64,000 bases of DNA. Origin: Lepidostoma basale. Its lineage: Eukaryota; Arthropoda; Insecta; Trichoptera; Lepidostomatidae. Numbering within the stretch: position 1 is the first letter of the stretch; each line of letters starts with the position of its first letter. The position numbers and the translations under genes are program-made. Of the stretch, positions 50,891-61,842 are shown in pieces. The stretch covers positions 868,001 through 932,000 of the forward strand of contig JAHDVF020001229.1 of assembly GCA_022606425.2 (NCBI GenBank), in the 5' to 3' direction. The notes under the pieces are model-generated. The model saw only the letters and a list, made by a program, of their open reading frames with translations, had not been told where the DNA came from and made no database searches.

Positions 50891-53800
50891 TTGGATTCAT
50901 TCTACAAAACCTAAGGTCACTTCATTCTCTAAAGTAAAGAGATGTTTGTCTTACAATTATTAAGTTTTTAAGGAAGCTAGATTTAAGGTAAAAATTGTAT
51001 TTGTTTGCGTCTTGTTCCATTTACTTTACAACGTTAACTATAATGACATACCACCAACTTATACCAAATTACGAATAAGTGGTCGAGTCTCTGATGGCGA
51101 GCACCGCCAGACGCTCTTGCTGACTTCTCTGTATTCTTAGCCGAGTCGAGCATCCGAGTCATGAAATATCTGTGCAAATATATTAGTTTATCCTGAATTA
51201 GCTAAGGCAAGTTATTATTTTTTAAATTTAGCTTAGTTTATTTTTTAAATTATATAATTTGCAATTTATTAAATAAATGTTTTATATTGGATTAAGAGAA
51301 TAATCTGAAAGTATTTATTAATTTCTCAGTAGTTTTTAGAAATTTGCCAAATGTATTATAAATGTGAAATAAATGATAGTATATCTCTGTAGCGTAGATA
51401 CAACGGCACAATGACCTTCATTAACAGGAGCTCGTTTCTCGCGTAGCAGGAGTTAATGAACTGTAAAGACGCTTCGGAACTAACCTCAGGACCCACCAGG
51501 ATTCACAAGTCCAATCTCCAGACTCTGAAAGACACCTCACTATTCAAACAAATACAATTATTTTGGGCATCAGCGCTGATCCATTTTAAATTTCTCTTGA
51601 ACCACAAAGGAAGCAGTGTATGTTACTATATATTGATTGGACAGTCTGGAAAAGTTACATTCCACCAGTAATTTTGTGATTGTACTGTGATTTTCACGCT
51701 GCGTTTACAAAATCTCAGAAAAATGACTAAAATACGCAAGCGACTCCTGTCGCCTTGAAAGTCAGGGATTGGTTTTGAGATTGGTTCCGATGTAGAGAAG
51801 AATGTAGATGTGGTTGGAACGTGTAACAACCAAATCCGGCACAAGACTTTCCTAGATGCTTAGGTGACAGTAAATAGTCTGTTACGAAACACGTCTTTTT
51901 AAAAATGAACTTATTTTTGTGATTCATTTAGTATAGTAAGGCTATGGTATAATGTACAAAATTAAAATAAACAATTAACCATTATTTAATACTAAATTTA
52001 CTAAATTGCCTTCCTGCCATGAAGGGTATGCCAAATTTATGGATTGGAAAAAAAGTTTGACAGTTTGAGGTGATAGTTTTTGTTTATGGAGGGAATTAAA
52101 AATTGATGTGGCCTTGAAGTAGCTATCTGTTATGTTCTCTTTCCTGGAAGTATTGGTGTAATGATACCCACGCGGGTCTTATCAAAGACTTTTAGCCGAA
52201 TTGTGCACAGCGTGGTTGAATTCATTTCAAATGTATACCACAATCAATCCTAACTTTTAAATCCATCCAACTTAGAATTCACTTAAATTACCTACATTTT
52301 CTAGAAAGCATTCAACCTCAGAAGGCCACAGGCGTAAGGATGTTGGATTCAAATTGTTATTCATATGTATTTTCTTTTGAAAACTAATTGTTGCAAGGCA
52401 GTAACTATTCACAGAGTAACATTTTTCTGAAAGCATATCATGGAAATTAAACTTGCAAAAAAGGGACTGCAAAATTATAATCCTGACATCTGATTCATTG
52501 AAAGATTGTGTTAACGTTTAATTCTATCAAAGTTGTACAGCGAAGATCTAATGTTAGTGTTGAGTGAAAATTGATTAGAATGCATTTGAAATGTGTCCAA
52601 CCGTTTTTAAAGATCACGGTTGATTCTCCATTATGCAAACTTTAATATATGAAAATAAAAACCAATTTTTGTTACAATATATACTTGCAGAATATCCAAA
52701 CGTTTTTGTTTATTGTTAGAGAATAAAAAATACTAAAGTGGTGTAGGGTTCTCAGTGCATAGTGGAGAGTCAACCGGTAATACATTGTATACTATGACAA
52801 GAATATCATGTGGAGTTGCACGCATTTGAAGGATGGTAGATATTTGAGAACACTTTCAAATTATTATATTTGTTGAAAACTAAAAAATTGAATTTTGGCT
52901 TATTAAGACTTTTGAAAAAAAAATGTTTGAATTGAAATTAAAGTGATGCGATGTTGTATGTTTAAGTCTAGACTTAATGTGTTCAAAATTTAAAAAAAAA
53001 AACACTAGCAAGTGCCTTCCATGATTTGACCACAATGTTTATGAATAAATTGAACATCAAATAGCCATATCACAGCTACGGTACGGGGCCGCCCGGCCGC
53101 GGTCCCGAACATCCTTTGTGACATTAAGCTAGACAATGCCACGAGATGTCCTTCACATTGTCATCAATAATTTGTAAATTGAATTTAGACTAAATAAAAA
53201 ATAAATCTATTATATGTATTGTTAAGAAATCTATTTGGAAAAAATGGTAATACCCTGAAAGGCTAAAATTTTTATTAGTACAAAAAGTACTGAAATTTAT
53301 ATTTTTCATATTCCGTTATTTCTGAGGAAATTATATACCAAAAATTATGTATATTATTTTATAACAAAATTTGATGCTGCTTTGGCCAAAAATACAAGTT
53401 TTCATTTTGTTTCTTGTGGACTTGTTGTGTTGATGGTTTCATAACGGCTAATCGGAACGTTAAGGTTTATGTTGGGAGGAGTAGCAAATCTTGGGACGGG
53501 AGCCATGCGGGGAAGTGAAACAGGTGATTAATGGCGAGGTATTGTGCCCTTGTGAGCAGAGCCGGCGAGCCAGCTCTTCTGTACTTGTGTCTGGGCACAT
53601 TCCTGTTTAGATGTCAATATTCTCTATGTGCAGTCAACCTTAGAATTATTATCATTAACATAATTGCCATGTATGTCCTTTTAACTAAAATATATAGGAA
53701 TTGAAGATAATTCCCTAGGAGCAGAACCTTGTGGGGTCAACTCATAATCATATACTACTTAATCACTGTATTAAAATTTTCCGCAAAAATAGATGTGCTT

Positions 53801-54934
53801 CTGTGGTAATAAATGTTCAGAATATCCGTAATTACTTCACTCATGGTGTTTATTGGTTTCATGTTAATATATGTATATCATGCATTCGAACATGTATTCT
53901 TTACGCCTCGTTCGGACCTCGGTTTATATATTCCTCGGGGCCCTTTCATCGCACCCTTTCAACTAAACAGAAAGTAGATAAATTCGTGAACGTGAAAATA
54001 ATCAAACGATTATAATAAAGACCTTTACTGTAGATATTGCTTTTAATTGTTTATAGGTGTAATTAGCATTTTAACGGTGTTAATACATTTAACTCATTTC
54101 GGCGTAAAGGAAGAGGGGACAGATTATTTCCACTTTGTCCACGGAGGTCGGTAAAGTAAAATAATTATTTTGGTGACATAAGTATAAGGAAAATAGTTGA
54201 ATCTTTAAACAAAGTAACTTCAGAGCATTTCTAAATTGTTGCTTTTATTACAATACGAACGAGGATCCTTGAACATGTTTTAATTATTATTAGTGTACGT
54301 ACTACGGGTACGCGCCCTTCAAGTATTATTCTGGGCCTCTGAGGGACTATCCCGAGGAGGCGAGTTTACGATGTAACCCTATTCTGGATTAGTGAGTATC
54401 ATTTAATGAATAACCAAGTAGCGTTTTATCGTATTGTTTATTACTGATTAATGAAGTTTAATGGTTAAATGACCTAATTGTGTAGTCGATATATTTGTCT
54501 CATTTTATCATTATATAAGTTCGCTAATCAATGTCAAAGTGTACTGTTGTATTGATTGAATAAAGATGTAATAGATATTCAATATTCGGCTTTTTATTTA
54601 AACCACCCCTATTTTCTACCTTTTCCTTTTGGATTGTATAGATTACCGGATGAGGTTGAATCTCCAATATTGTGGCACTCATACAGTACTCATACGGTAC
54701 AGGACAATCTGAAAGAGAAACACATCAAGTCTTCATAATAGCCTTAAAGAATGCTCAGCTTATGAGATGCTTCAAATACAAGTTACCTACGTCAAAATCA
54801 GCACCCAATAATTGGTATAGGACAATCTGAAAGAGAAACACGTCAAAGTCTTTGTAATAGAAAATATGAAAAAATATATACACAAAACAATTCATTTGTC
54901 TGAAAGAATGCTCGGCCTATGAGAGGCTTCAAAT
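50891..54934. other. repeat-poor downstream DNA, no gene recognised
   Basis: Almost free of the mobile elements seen elsewhere. It includes GC-rich words at 53080-53110 and a GC-richer block at 53460-53600 (GGTTTATGTTGGGAGGAGTA; AGCAGAGCCGGCGAGCCAGC). It could be a long 3' UTR or regulatory DNA. Nothing coding identified. Confidence 0.4.
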
Positions 54935-55345
54935 AAAATCAAACCAAATCAGTTTATTTTCTCAACAGACATTACTAACAGCATAAATGTTTAAGGTATC
55001 TATTGAGTACAGGTAAAATATTATATAATATATACATACAACATAATACCAGGAACGCATGAGAGATGGTTCGACGTTAGGAAGACAAGATACTTTCCAA
55101 AGTCAAGAGTATTTGTCTTCTGAACGTACTTTCACTAATATGAAAGACGTCGATCTCCGAGGAGACTACGTTCAGCAGACTAATTGCTCTTTCCATCGGT
55201 GACACCAGAAGCAGATTGGTTCTGACGGCCGGTAGGTAAAACAATATGTGCTGTCGCTGTCGGAGATATCTATCAGGGACAAAAATATCAACATCCTCTA
55301 GCACAGCTGAGTTTTCGAAATATCCCCTGATAAATCTTAAGAAAT
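54935..55345 (-). pseudogene. Jockey-like LINE 3' end, family D
   Basis: Minus strand: VPDRYLRQRQHILFYLPAVR, TNLLLVSPMERAISLLNVV, SEIDVFHISES, then a long 3' UTR ending AATAAACTGATTTG. Very close to 7873-8275. Confidence 0.8.
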
Positions 55346-55482
55346 TGGTAATGAGATGAAATAAAAAATAAACAAAACTTTTACAATTTAGCGATTTCTA
55401 AACTATCCATATATTGAACAGTTTTTTTTATTTCCAGAAACATTACTTGTTAACGCCTTAAGTTTATCTAAAATTAAACATT

Positions 55483-55645
55483 ACTTTTTTTTAAATACAA
55501 ATTATAACACAAACATGTTTCGGACACAGAAGCATATGCAATAAACATGTTGTATGTACAATATTTAACTACACTGAAGAAAAGCTTCTGTGTCTGAAAC
55601 ATGTTTGTGTTAAAATTTGTATTTCACATAAAATGGTGTTTCACA
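55483..55645. repeat. palindromic element, family 3 relative
   Basis: AAATACAAATTATAACACAA ACATGTTTCGGACACAGAAGC and GCTTCTGTGTCTGAAACATG TTTGTGTTAAAATTTGTATTT are inverted. CTGAAGA precedes the inner right arm. Confidence 0.75.
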
Positions 55646-55714
55646 AAGTAAAAAATATTGTTTAATTATGAATCCACAACACAAAGTAATTGTGAATATA
55701 GAAAATATCCATAT

Positions 55715-55830
55715 TTCATTAAAGTTACCCAGGACTTTGAAGCACAGTACAGAGACGACGTCGCAGAGGAGGAGGAGAAAGGTGAGACCTTCGAGAGATG
55801 GTACGAGAGCTGCACTTTATTCCTTTTCCT
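55715..55830 (+). pseudogene. LINE ORF fragment, same family as 56565-57270
   Basis: + strand: QDFEAQYRDDVAEEEEKGET FERWYESC, matching minus-strand QDFEAQCRDNIAEEDEKGET at 56565-57270. A 30-codon remnant. Confidence 0.6.
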
Positions 55831-56006
55831 CAATATTGTGAGGAAAAGTTTTACACACATTCTTGCCTATTTAGAAGTGATACACTTGAGATTTACAGAT
55901 AGAATAATAATTAACTTAACTTGTGGTAAATATTTATATGATAGACTGCCTAATGCAGATACATGAATTGAATGCAGTGGAAATAAAAGTGTTATAAACA
56001 AAAACT

Positions 56007-56362
56007 AACTAACTAACTAACTAACCATCACGCCATCTCCCTGAAGGGGTAGGCAGAAAGAATTGACTGCCACACCTTTCTTTCCTGACATATTTCTCTC
56101 GCTTCCTCAACATTCATACATCGTGTCATGCACGCGCGTCGATTTCTCTGAATCCTCACATGGCAGACATTCAATATTTGATTTATTTGATCGTGCCACG
56201 TTTTTCTTGGTCTTCCTCTATTTCTGGTACCATTTACATCATTAACATATAATTTTTTTACCATTCTTTCTTCATTCATTCTTTCCATATGTCCAAACCA
56301 TCTTAATGATCCTTTCATTATTTTGTTCATGACACCATCATTCGCACCGCATTCACTTCTAA
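56007..56362 (-). pseudogene. LINE 3' end, family A, young copy
   Basis: Minus strand: IRSECGANDGVMNKIMKGSL, RWFGHMERM, RGRPRKTWHDQINQ, AYPFREMA (FGETA changed), stop, (GTTA)n. The upstream edge is a clean junction to unrelated DNA at ~56362. Confidence 0.85.
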
Positions 56363-56564
56363 TAAAGCAAGAAATAATGGAAGGCCAACGAAAATGTGAT
56401 AGGATCAAATCAATTAAATTTGGAATGTTGAAATGTGATGAGTTAGTCAGTTAGTTAATAGATTGAAGATATGATACAATATATAAATAGAATAAAAAAT
56501 AAGAAAGAATCACAGTAGCACTCATTTAAAATTATACCTTCTTGCTATATTTATATTTTAAATA
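56363..56564. other. spacer, nothing recognised
   Basis: AT-rich, includes a diverged GTTAGTCAGTTAGTTAATAG word near 56440. Confidence 0.35.
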
Positions 56565-57270
56565 TAGTTTTTGTCCATTTAAGTAAGAGCCTCTCTTGAT
56601 GCTTAGTGCTACGCAATGAGCTAGGTGATTTATCCTAGTGAACCAAAGCATACCACACACTTGGATTAGCCACACTGCAAGCTTTGTGTCATCCAAAGTG
56701 ACTGTGTATAGAATATAGTGTAAATAAGCATCATCATTATCGTCATCGGCTGTCCCTTGTGTCCGTGAACTGTCCTTCACGGTTGTGGGTCTGCATGTGG
56801 CTAAAGAGCCCAACCACACACTCTGGGGCATCGAGGGCAGGGGAAGGTATTGGCAGTGGAGACGCCACCATCGCCCAATGGTCTCTCCTTTCTCATCCTC
56901 CTCTGCGATGTTGTCTCTGCACTGTGCTTCAAAGTCCTGTGTGCTTTTATGTAATGTTCTCCTCCTAGGTCTATCTTCTGCTGTCTCTTCCGAGCATTAG
57001 TCCTTTGCAGGTTTGCTTTTAAGGAGTCCTTGAAGCGTTTCCTTTGACCTCGTTGTGAATGTTTCCCCTGGGTCTGCTGAGTACATAATTTTCCTTAGGA
57101 GTCTTATCTCAGGCATTCTAATGACATGGTCAGCCCAGCGCAGTGGTCTCTGAATGATGGCAATAATGGTATACGAGTCAATTATACTGCCAACAGTATA
57201 TGCCTCAGAAACATGGACACCTGGTGTTATATTTTTAAATAATACCACACAGGGAGACACCTTTGACTAT
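56565..57270 (-). pseudogene. LINE C-terminal region with zinc-finger-like end
   Basis: Minus strand, with frameshifts: RPLRWADHVIRMPEIRLLRK, SKETLQGLLKS, QDFEAQCRDNIAEEDEKGE, then a CGMLWFTRINHLAHC-like end that resembles the C2H2-type finger (C..C.SRIGL..H) of this LINE group. The order matches a widespread non-LTR C-terminus. Confidence 0.65.
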
Positions 57271-57510
57271 CAATACAAATAAATTGAAAGACAAGTCCTA
57301 AGGCAAGGCAACGGATCGACCATATTATTCGCTATGAGGGTCTCCTGCATGACATAATAGAAGGGATGGTTGAAAGGACATATACTATACTAGATGCACC
57401 CTGGACGGAAATATCTGCAACAGGTATGCAATGACATGAACTGCGCCTCATATGTTAAATTGAAAAGGATTGCATTAGAGGATGAAATTTTGCTGCAAAC
57501 CAATCCCTAT
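57170..57510 (+). pseudogene. LINE 3' end, family H, degenerate
   Basis: + strand: TVYASETWTP (the usual Y.SETW..  block after the RT), then HIIRYEGLLHDIIEGMVERT and NCASYVKLKRIALEDEIL. A SINE is inserted at its end. Related to 14625-14890. Confidence 0.6.
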
Positions 57511-57511
57511 T

Positions 57512-57692
57512 ATCGGGTGGTGGTCTAGGTGATAGAACGCTTGGCTCCTGATCCAGGGGACATGGGTTCAAGCCTGGACACAACCAGATTCCTTCTTCAT
57601 AATAATGAACTATTTTCTGCTCATATTGAAGATTGTAAAATAAATTCTAATATCATTGATGTAAATCCTTGATATTAGTTTTTTTTTTTAAA
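57512..57692 (+). mobile_element. tRNA-derived SINE, family 1
   Basis: + strand: CGGGTGGTGGTCTAGGTGAT AGAACGC, B box GGGTTCAAGCC, body through CCAGATTCCTTCTTCATAAT to a T-rich end (57680-57690). It directly follows the family H remnant. Confidence 0.85.
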
Positions 57693-58004
57693 TAAAATAA
57701 AAATAAATAAAAATTATTGAAATCTTGGAATTACGAGTTTACATTCACAGTTGTGATTAGGGCCAATTGTTTTTGGTTATTTTTTTCATATGTATATTCG
57801 CTAATTATCTTACAATTCGATCTTATTCTTCCTCTTAGTCTAGGTGGTACGACTTTTTAAGACGGAGCTATCCTGAGGTGATAATGTCCAGCCATCCCTC
57901 TATCTCTTCTACAGCCTTTCTGGAACACTTTTGCTGCTAGAGTTTTCATTTTTTATTTGAAATATCAAATGTAATAACATTCAATTTATTTTTGTATTAT
58001 AGTT
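57693..58004. other. spacer, nothing recognised
   Basis: AT-rich; no recognised repeat or frame. Confidence 0.35.
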
Positions 58005-58625
58005 TATATCAATATGGCTATATCAGTCAACAAAACAAAAAGTCTCACTATATCTAGGCAACCTACAAGATGTGAGCTGACTGTTGATGATATACCTGTG
58101 GAGCAAGTAATGAGTTTCTGATATTTGGGAGTAGAGATCTGCAGCCAAAATGACCTATATACCGAAGTACGAGAACAAGTCAGTAAAGCCTCTGCCATGT
58201 CAGAATGTCTGAAGAATCTGGTCTGGAAGAACAAGCACATACGTATTGACAGCAAGATCAGAATTTATAAAACATGCGTACAACCTATCATGACGTACGC
58301 TGTAGAGACGCGGGCCGACACTGTGCGAACCAAGGGACTACTAAGAACATCGGAGATGAAGATTCTAAGATCATAAGAAAAACTCTCTGAGATTGTGTCT
58401 GCAACATAGACTTAAGAAAAACTTGCGAAATAGAGGATATCGTTCAGTGGAGTAGATTCATAAAAAGATACTGGAGGGACCATGTAGCCCAAATGGATGG
58501 TGACAGACTTACATATACAGCCGCTTATGAAATCCCCTCCGGACACCGCCCACCTGGAAGACCGCCTAAGAGATGGAAGGACAGCTGGACCTCATCATCC
58601 GACGAGACATGATTTCTGTGTCACA
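58005..58625 (+). pseudogene. LINE 3' part, family B, including RT C-terminal region
   Basis: + strand with stops: ISVNKTKSLTISRQPTRCEL, VEQVMSF(stop)YLGVEI, the region after the RT thumb (EVREQVSKASAMSECLKNLV, MTYAVETRADT, LLRTSEMKILR), then RDHVAQMD and GHRPPGRPPKRWKDSWTSSS. It reaches further upstream than other family B copies. Broken by several stops and frameshifts. Confidence 0.75.
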
Positions 58626-59497
58626 GATTGTCAGATCTATTAAAAATTTAATATTTGTTCTAAAATCATACATAGAGGAAAAAGAAAAAAACTAAAATAT
58701 TTTCGTAACATAAGTCAAGCATAACGTAGGATAACTAATCACAATTTTGTGTTGTGGTTTGGCCTCCCAGGTAAATGTATATTCTAAATATTAAAACAAA
58801 AATTACTGGTATAACCAGTAAGGTAGGTAAATGAAACAAGTTTGAATTTTTTAAATATATAATTTTATTATAAAAAAACATAAAAACATTTTTGTTAATT
58901 AAAAAACGCAACAATATTTTTGGAATAAATGTTATTTAAATAAACAAACATAGAAACATGTGTAAGTTTTTAATATACTAAATACAATATAATTTGTAGG
59001 TTTGAAATAAAAAAGTACATTTTTATTAATTTTAATATAAAAGATATTTATTTTTTTAAATAATACTTTAATTTAACAAGTATGCTGTAACATTAACATG
59101 AAATAAAAATAAACAATATTTTGTATTTATATAATTTAATTTGCTGACAAATTTTAAATAAAAACTTCATATTTACAAATGGAATAAAAAATAATTTATG
59201 TTGTACAAGAATAATTTAATTTGATGTTGACATATGGAAAATAATACAGGTATACAAATTGAATAAAAACATTTTTTATTTTGTAAATGTGAGTATTAAA
59301 TTTATTTCAAATACATAAATATTTTTTTATATTTTTTCAATAAAAATAGCAGGTTTAAAAATTGATTAAAATAATTTTATTTTGTATGTTATTTAACAGT
59401 ATGTATTGAAAACTCTTCTAGAAGGGATTTTTATTTGCCTGTTTAAAATTTTAATTGTAAATTTAATTTTTTTATTAAATTCTTTTATATATAAAAG

Positions 59498-59848
59498 TAC
59501 AGTGGAATGTCGTTTATCCGGACTAATTGGGATCAGAGGTGTTCTAGACACTGATTTTTCCGGATAATCAAACAGGCGCTTATTCTTTTAGCAAAATAAG
59601 GTGTAAATCGTTTTATTTTTTCTTGGCTCATTTATTGATTATGAAATTACAAATTTGACTACAAAAACAAGTATGTATGTAGTACATGTACATAAAAAGG
59701 CTTACATTACTCTACAATACTGGAAAAATAATCGGAGCTTTTTTTAAACAAGATTTCCTCGTCTTTTCATAGCGGTTCATCATCTTGGCTTCTCCAGATA
59801 ATTAATGTTCCGGTTAACTGACGTACTGATAAACGACATTCTACTGTA
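59498..59848. mobile_element. pogo/Tigger-like MITE
   Basis: TACAGTGGAATGTCGTTTAT CCGG at the left and GATAAACGACATTCTACTGTA at the right are inverted ends, flanked by TA. CAGTRGAA..TCGTTTATCCG is the typical terminal sequence of pogo/Tigger elements (Tc1/mariner superfamily, TA target). The interior (~300 bp) has no transposase, so the element is non-autonomous. Confidence 0.8.
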
Positions 59849-60279
59849 ATGTAATATGGTGTTAAATAATTATAAAAACAATTCATGCTTAAAAATGGAA
59901 CTCGAAAATGATTAACTAAATCACAAATATTTTTAATTACAATAAGATACCTTTAATTCAATTAATGAACATATATTTTTTGCAAATTAAATAAAAACAA
60001 ATATTTATGTTTTATAAAGGTAAACTCATTTTAATAAGATACATCCACTTTTACATTAATAAATGTGAGTATAAAAATAAAATCAAACAAATCAATTTAT
60101 TTTAAACTATTTAATAGAACATAAACTGTAGCTGGAAAAAAATTAATAAGATTTTAGGTAAGCTAAAGGAATTCATAATAAATATGAATATGAAAATCCA
60201 ATTAACATACAAATTTATAAATAGTCCATATTTTGGCTGAAATATATAATTCTGAAATAGTACTTCAACATTATTAACA

Positions 60280-61312
60280 TTAAATTTACATCGCTGTTAT
60301 AATATCACAATTTTTATTAGACACTTCTTGAGAATGTCGCGACAGCTGTTTCGCCAACCGATGTTGGTATCATCAGGTGTTACAAACAACTTTAAGTTTT
60401 TACTGTGAATTTAAAATGAAATTTTAGACTTATAAATATAATTTAATCAATGAATACTTAAATATATTACTTCTAATAAGACACACAAGCAACATTTACA
60501 TACTGAATAAAAATGTACTGTGAAGTTAAGATGAAATTTTAGACCTGTAAATGTAATTTAATCAATGAATACTTAAATATATTACTTCTAGATAAGACAT
60601 AGAAACAACATTTACACACTAAGTAAAAATGTACTTTTACTTTAGACTGTAAATATAATTTAATCAATGAATTCTTAAATATATTACTTCTACCGAAGAC
60701 ATGAAAACAACATTTACACACTGAGTAAAAACGTACTTTTACGGTGAATTTAGACTTGTAAATATAATTTAATCAATGAATTCTTAAATATATTACTTCT
60801 ACCGAAGACATGAAAACAACATTTACACACTGAGTAAAAACGTACTTTTACGGTGAATTTAGACTTGTAAATATAATTTAATCAATGAATTCTTAAATAT
60901 ATTACTTCTACCGAAGACATGAAAACAACATTTACACACTGAGTAAAAACGTACTTTTACGGTGAATTTAGACTTGTAAATATAATTTAATCAATGAATT
61001 CTTAAATATATTACTTCTACCGAAGACATGAAAACAACATTTACACACTGAGTAAAAATGTACTTTTACGGTAAATTTAAGATAAAATTTTAGACCTGTA
61101 AATATAATTTAATCAATGAATACTTAAATATATTACTTCTAATAAGACATACAAACAACATTTACATACTGAGCAAAAATGTACTTTTACTGTGTTGTGT
61201 GAAAGTTGTTTGTAACACCTGATGATGCCAACATTGGTTGGTGATACAGCTGTTGTGACATTCTCATGGAGAGTATAATAAAAATATGTGATATTATAAT
61301 AGTGTTGAAAAA
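60280..61312. mobile_element. foldback element, family 1, enclosing a tandem array
   Basis: Left arm 60290-60395 (GCTGTTATAATATCACAA, TGTCGCGACAGCTGTTTCGC, CCAACCGATGTTGG, TCATCAGGTGTTACAAAC) and right arm 61195-61310 (GTTTGTAACACCTGATGATG, CCAACATTGGTTGG, TGTGATATTATAATAG) are inverted. Between them lie ~800 bp of tandem repeat. The left arm keeps GCGAAAC on its minus strand; the right has mutated to GTGATAC. Confidence 0.85.
60430..61190 (+). repeat. 109-118 bp tandem repeat, recent central expansion
   Basis: Units with anchor TTCTTAAATATATTACTTCT start at 60672, 60781, 60890 and 60999: exactly 109 bp apart, and the first two compared base by base are identical. Flanking units (60430-60670, 61080-61190) are longer (about 118 bp, with an added AAGATGAAATTTTAGAC) and diverged. 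This is the signature of recent unequal exchange or replication slippage in the centre. Confidence 0.9.
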
Positions 61313-61504
61313 TTATTGGTTAATACAAATTTATAGTTTTAAGAATGAAATAAAAACATTACATCATATTGAGAGAGAAAAAACATTTATTATGTGTAAA
61401 AATAGTGTAATTTTATGCCCTGTATATTATATTAATTTAAAACGGATATGCTTTTACACAAATCAGATTATCGCAGAGAACATTATCATCTAAGCTTGAT
61501 TAAA

Positions 61505-61668
61505 ACGAGGGACGTTCAGCTTTCATTTTTGGCCTACGCTGTACTAGAGGGAATAACATCCCACAGAATATCGGACCCTCCACCATCGGAGTGTTCGATG
61601 TTCTGCAGGATACCCGCTTGTACAGGGTGGGCGAAAAATGAAAGCTGTGCGCCCCTCATCTTAATTAA
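61505..61668. repeat. foldback MITE
   Basis: ACGAGGGACGTTCAGCTTTC ATTTTTGGCC at the left and GGGCGAAAAATGAAAGCTGT GCGCCCCTC at the right are inverted with a ~90-bp centre. Single copy in the window. Confidence 0.7.
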
Positions 61669-61692
61669 GCCTAGAATATTAATTTAGTATAT

Positions 61693-61842
61693 GTTATAAC
61701 CAAATTAATCCATCACACCGCATCTCCCGAAGGGCGAAAAGAGAAGAATGGAGTGCCGCATCGGTTAAAGTGTGGCAGTCCATTCTTTCCACCTACCCTT
61801 TCGGATAGACGGCGTGATGGTTAGTTAGTTATAACCAAATTA
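61693..61842. repeat. head-to-head family A tails with target duplication
   Basis: Left half (minus): CATCACACCGCATCTCCCGA AGGGCG; right half (+): GTGTGGCAGTCCATTCTTTC .. GGCGTGATGGTTAGTTAGTT. It is bracketed by the 13-bp direct repeat TATAACCAAATTA (61692-61704 and about 61829-61841). Same design as 10038-10142. Confidence 0.75.
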
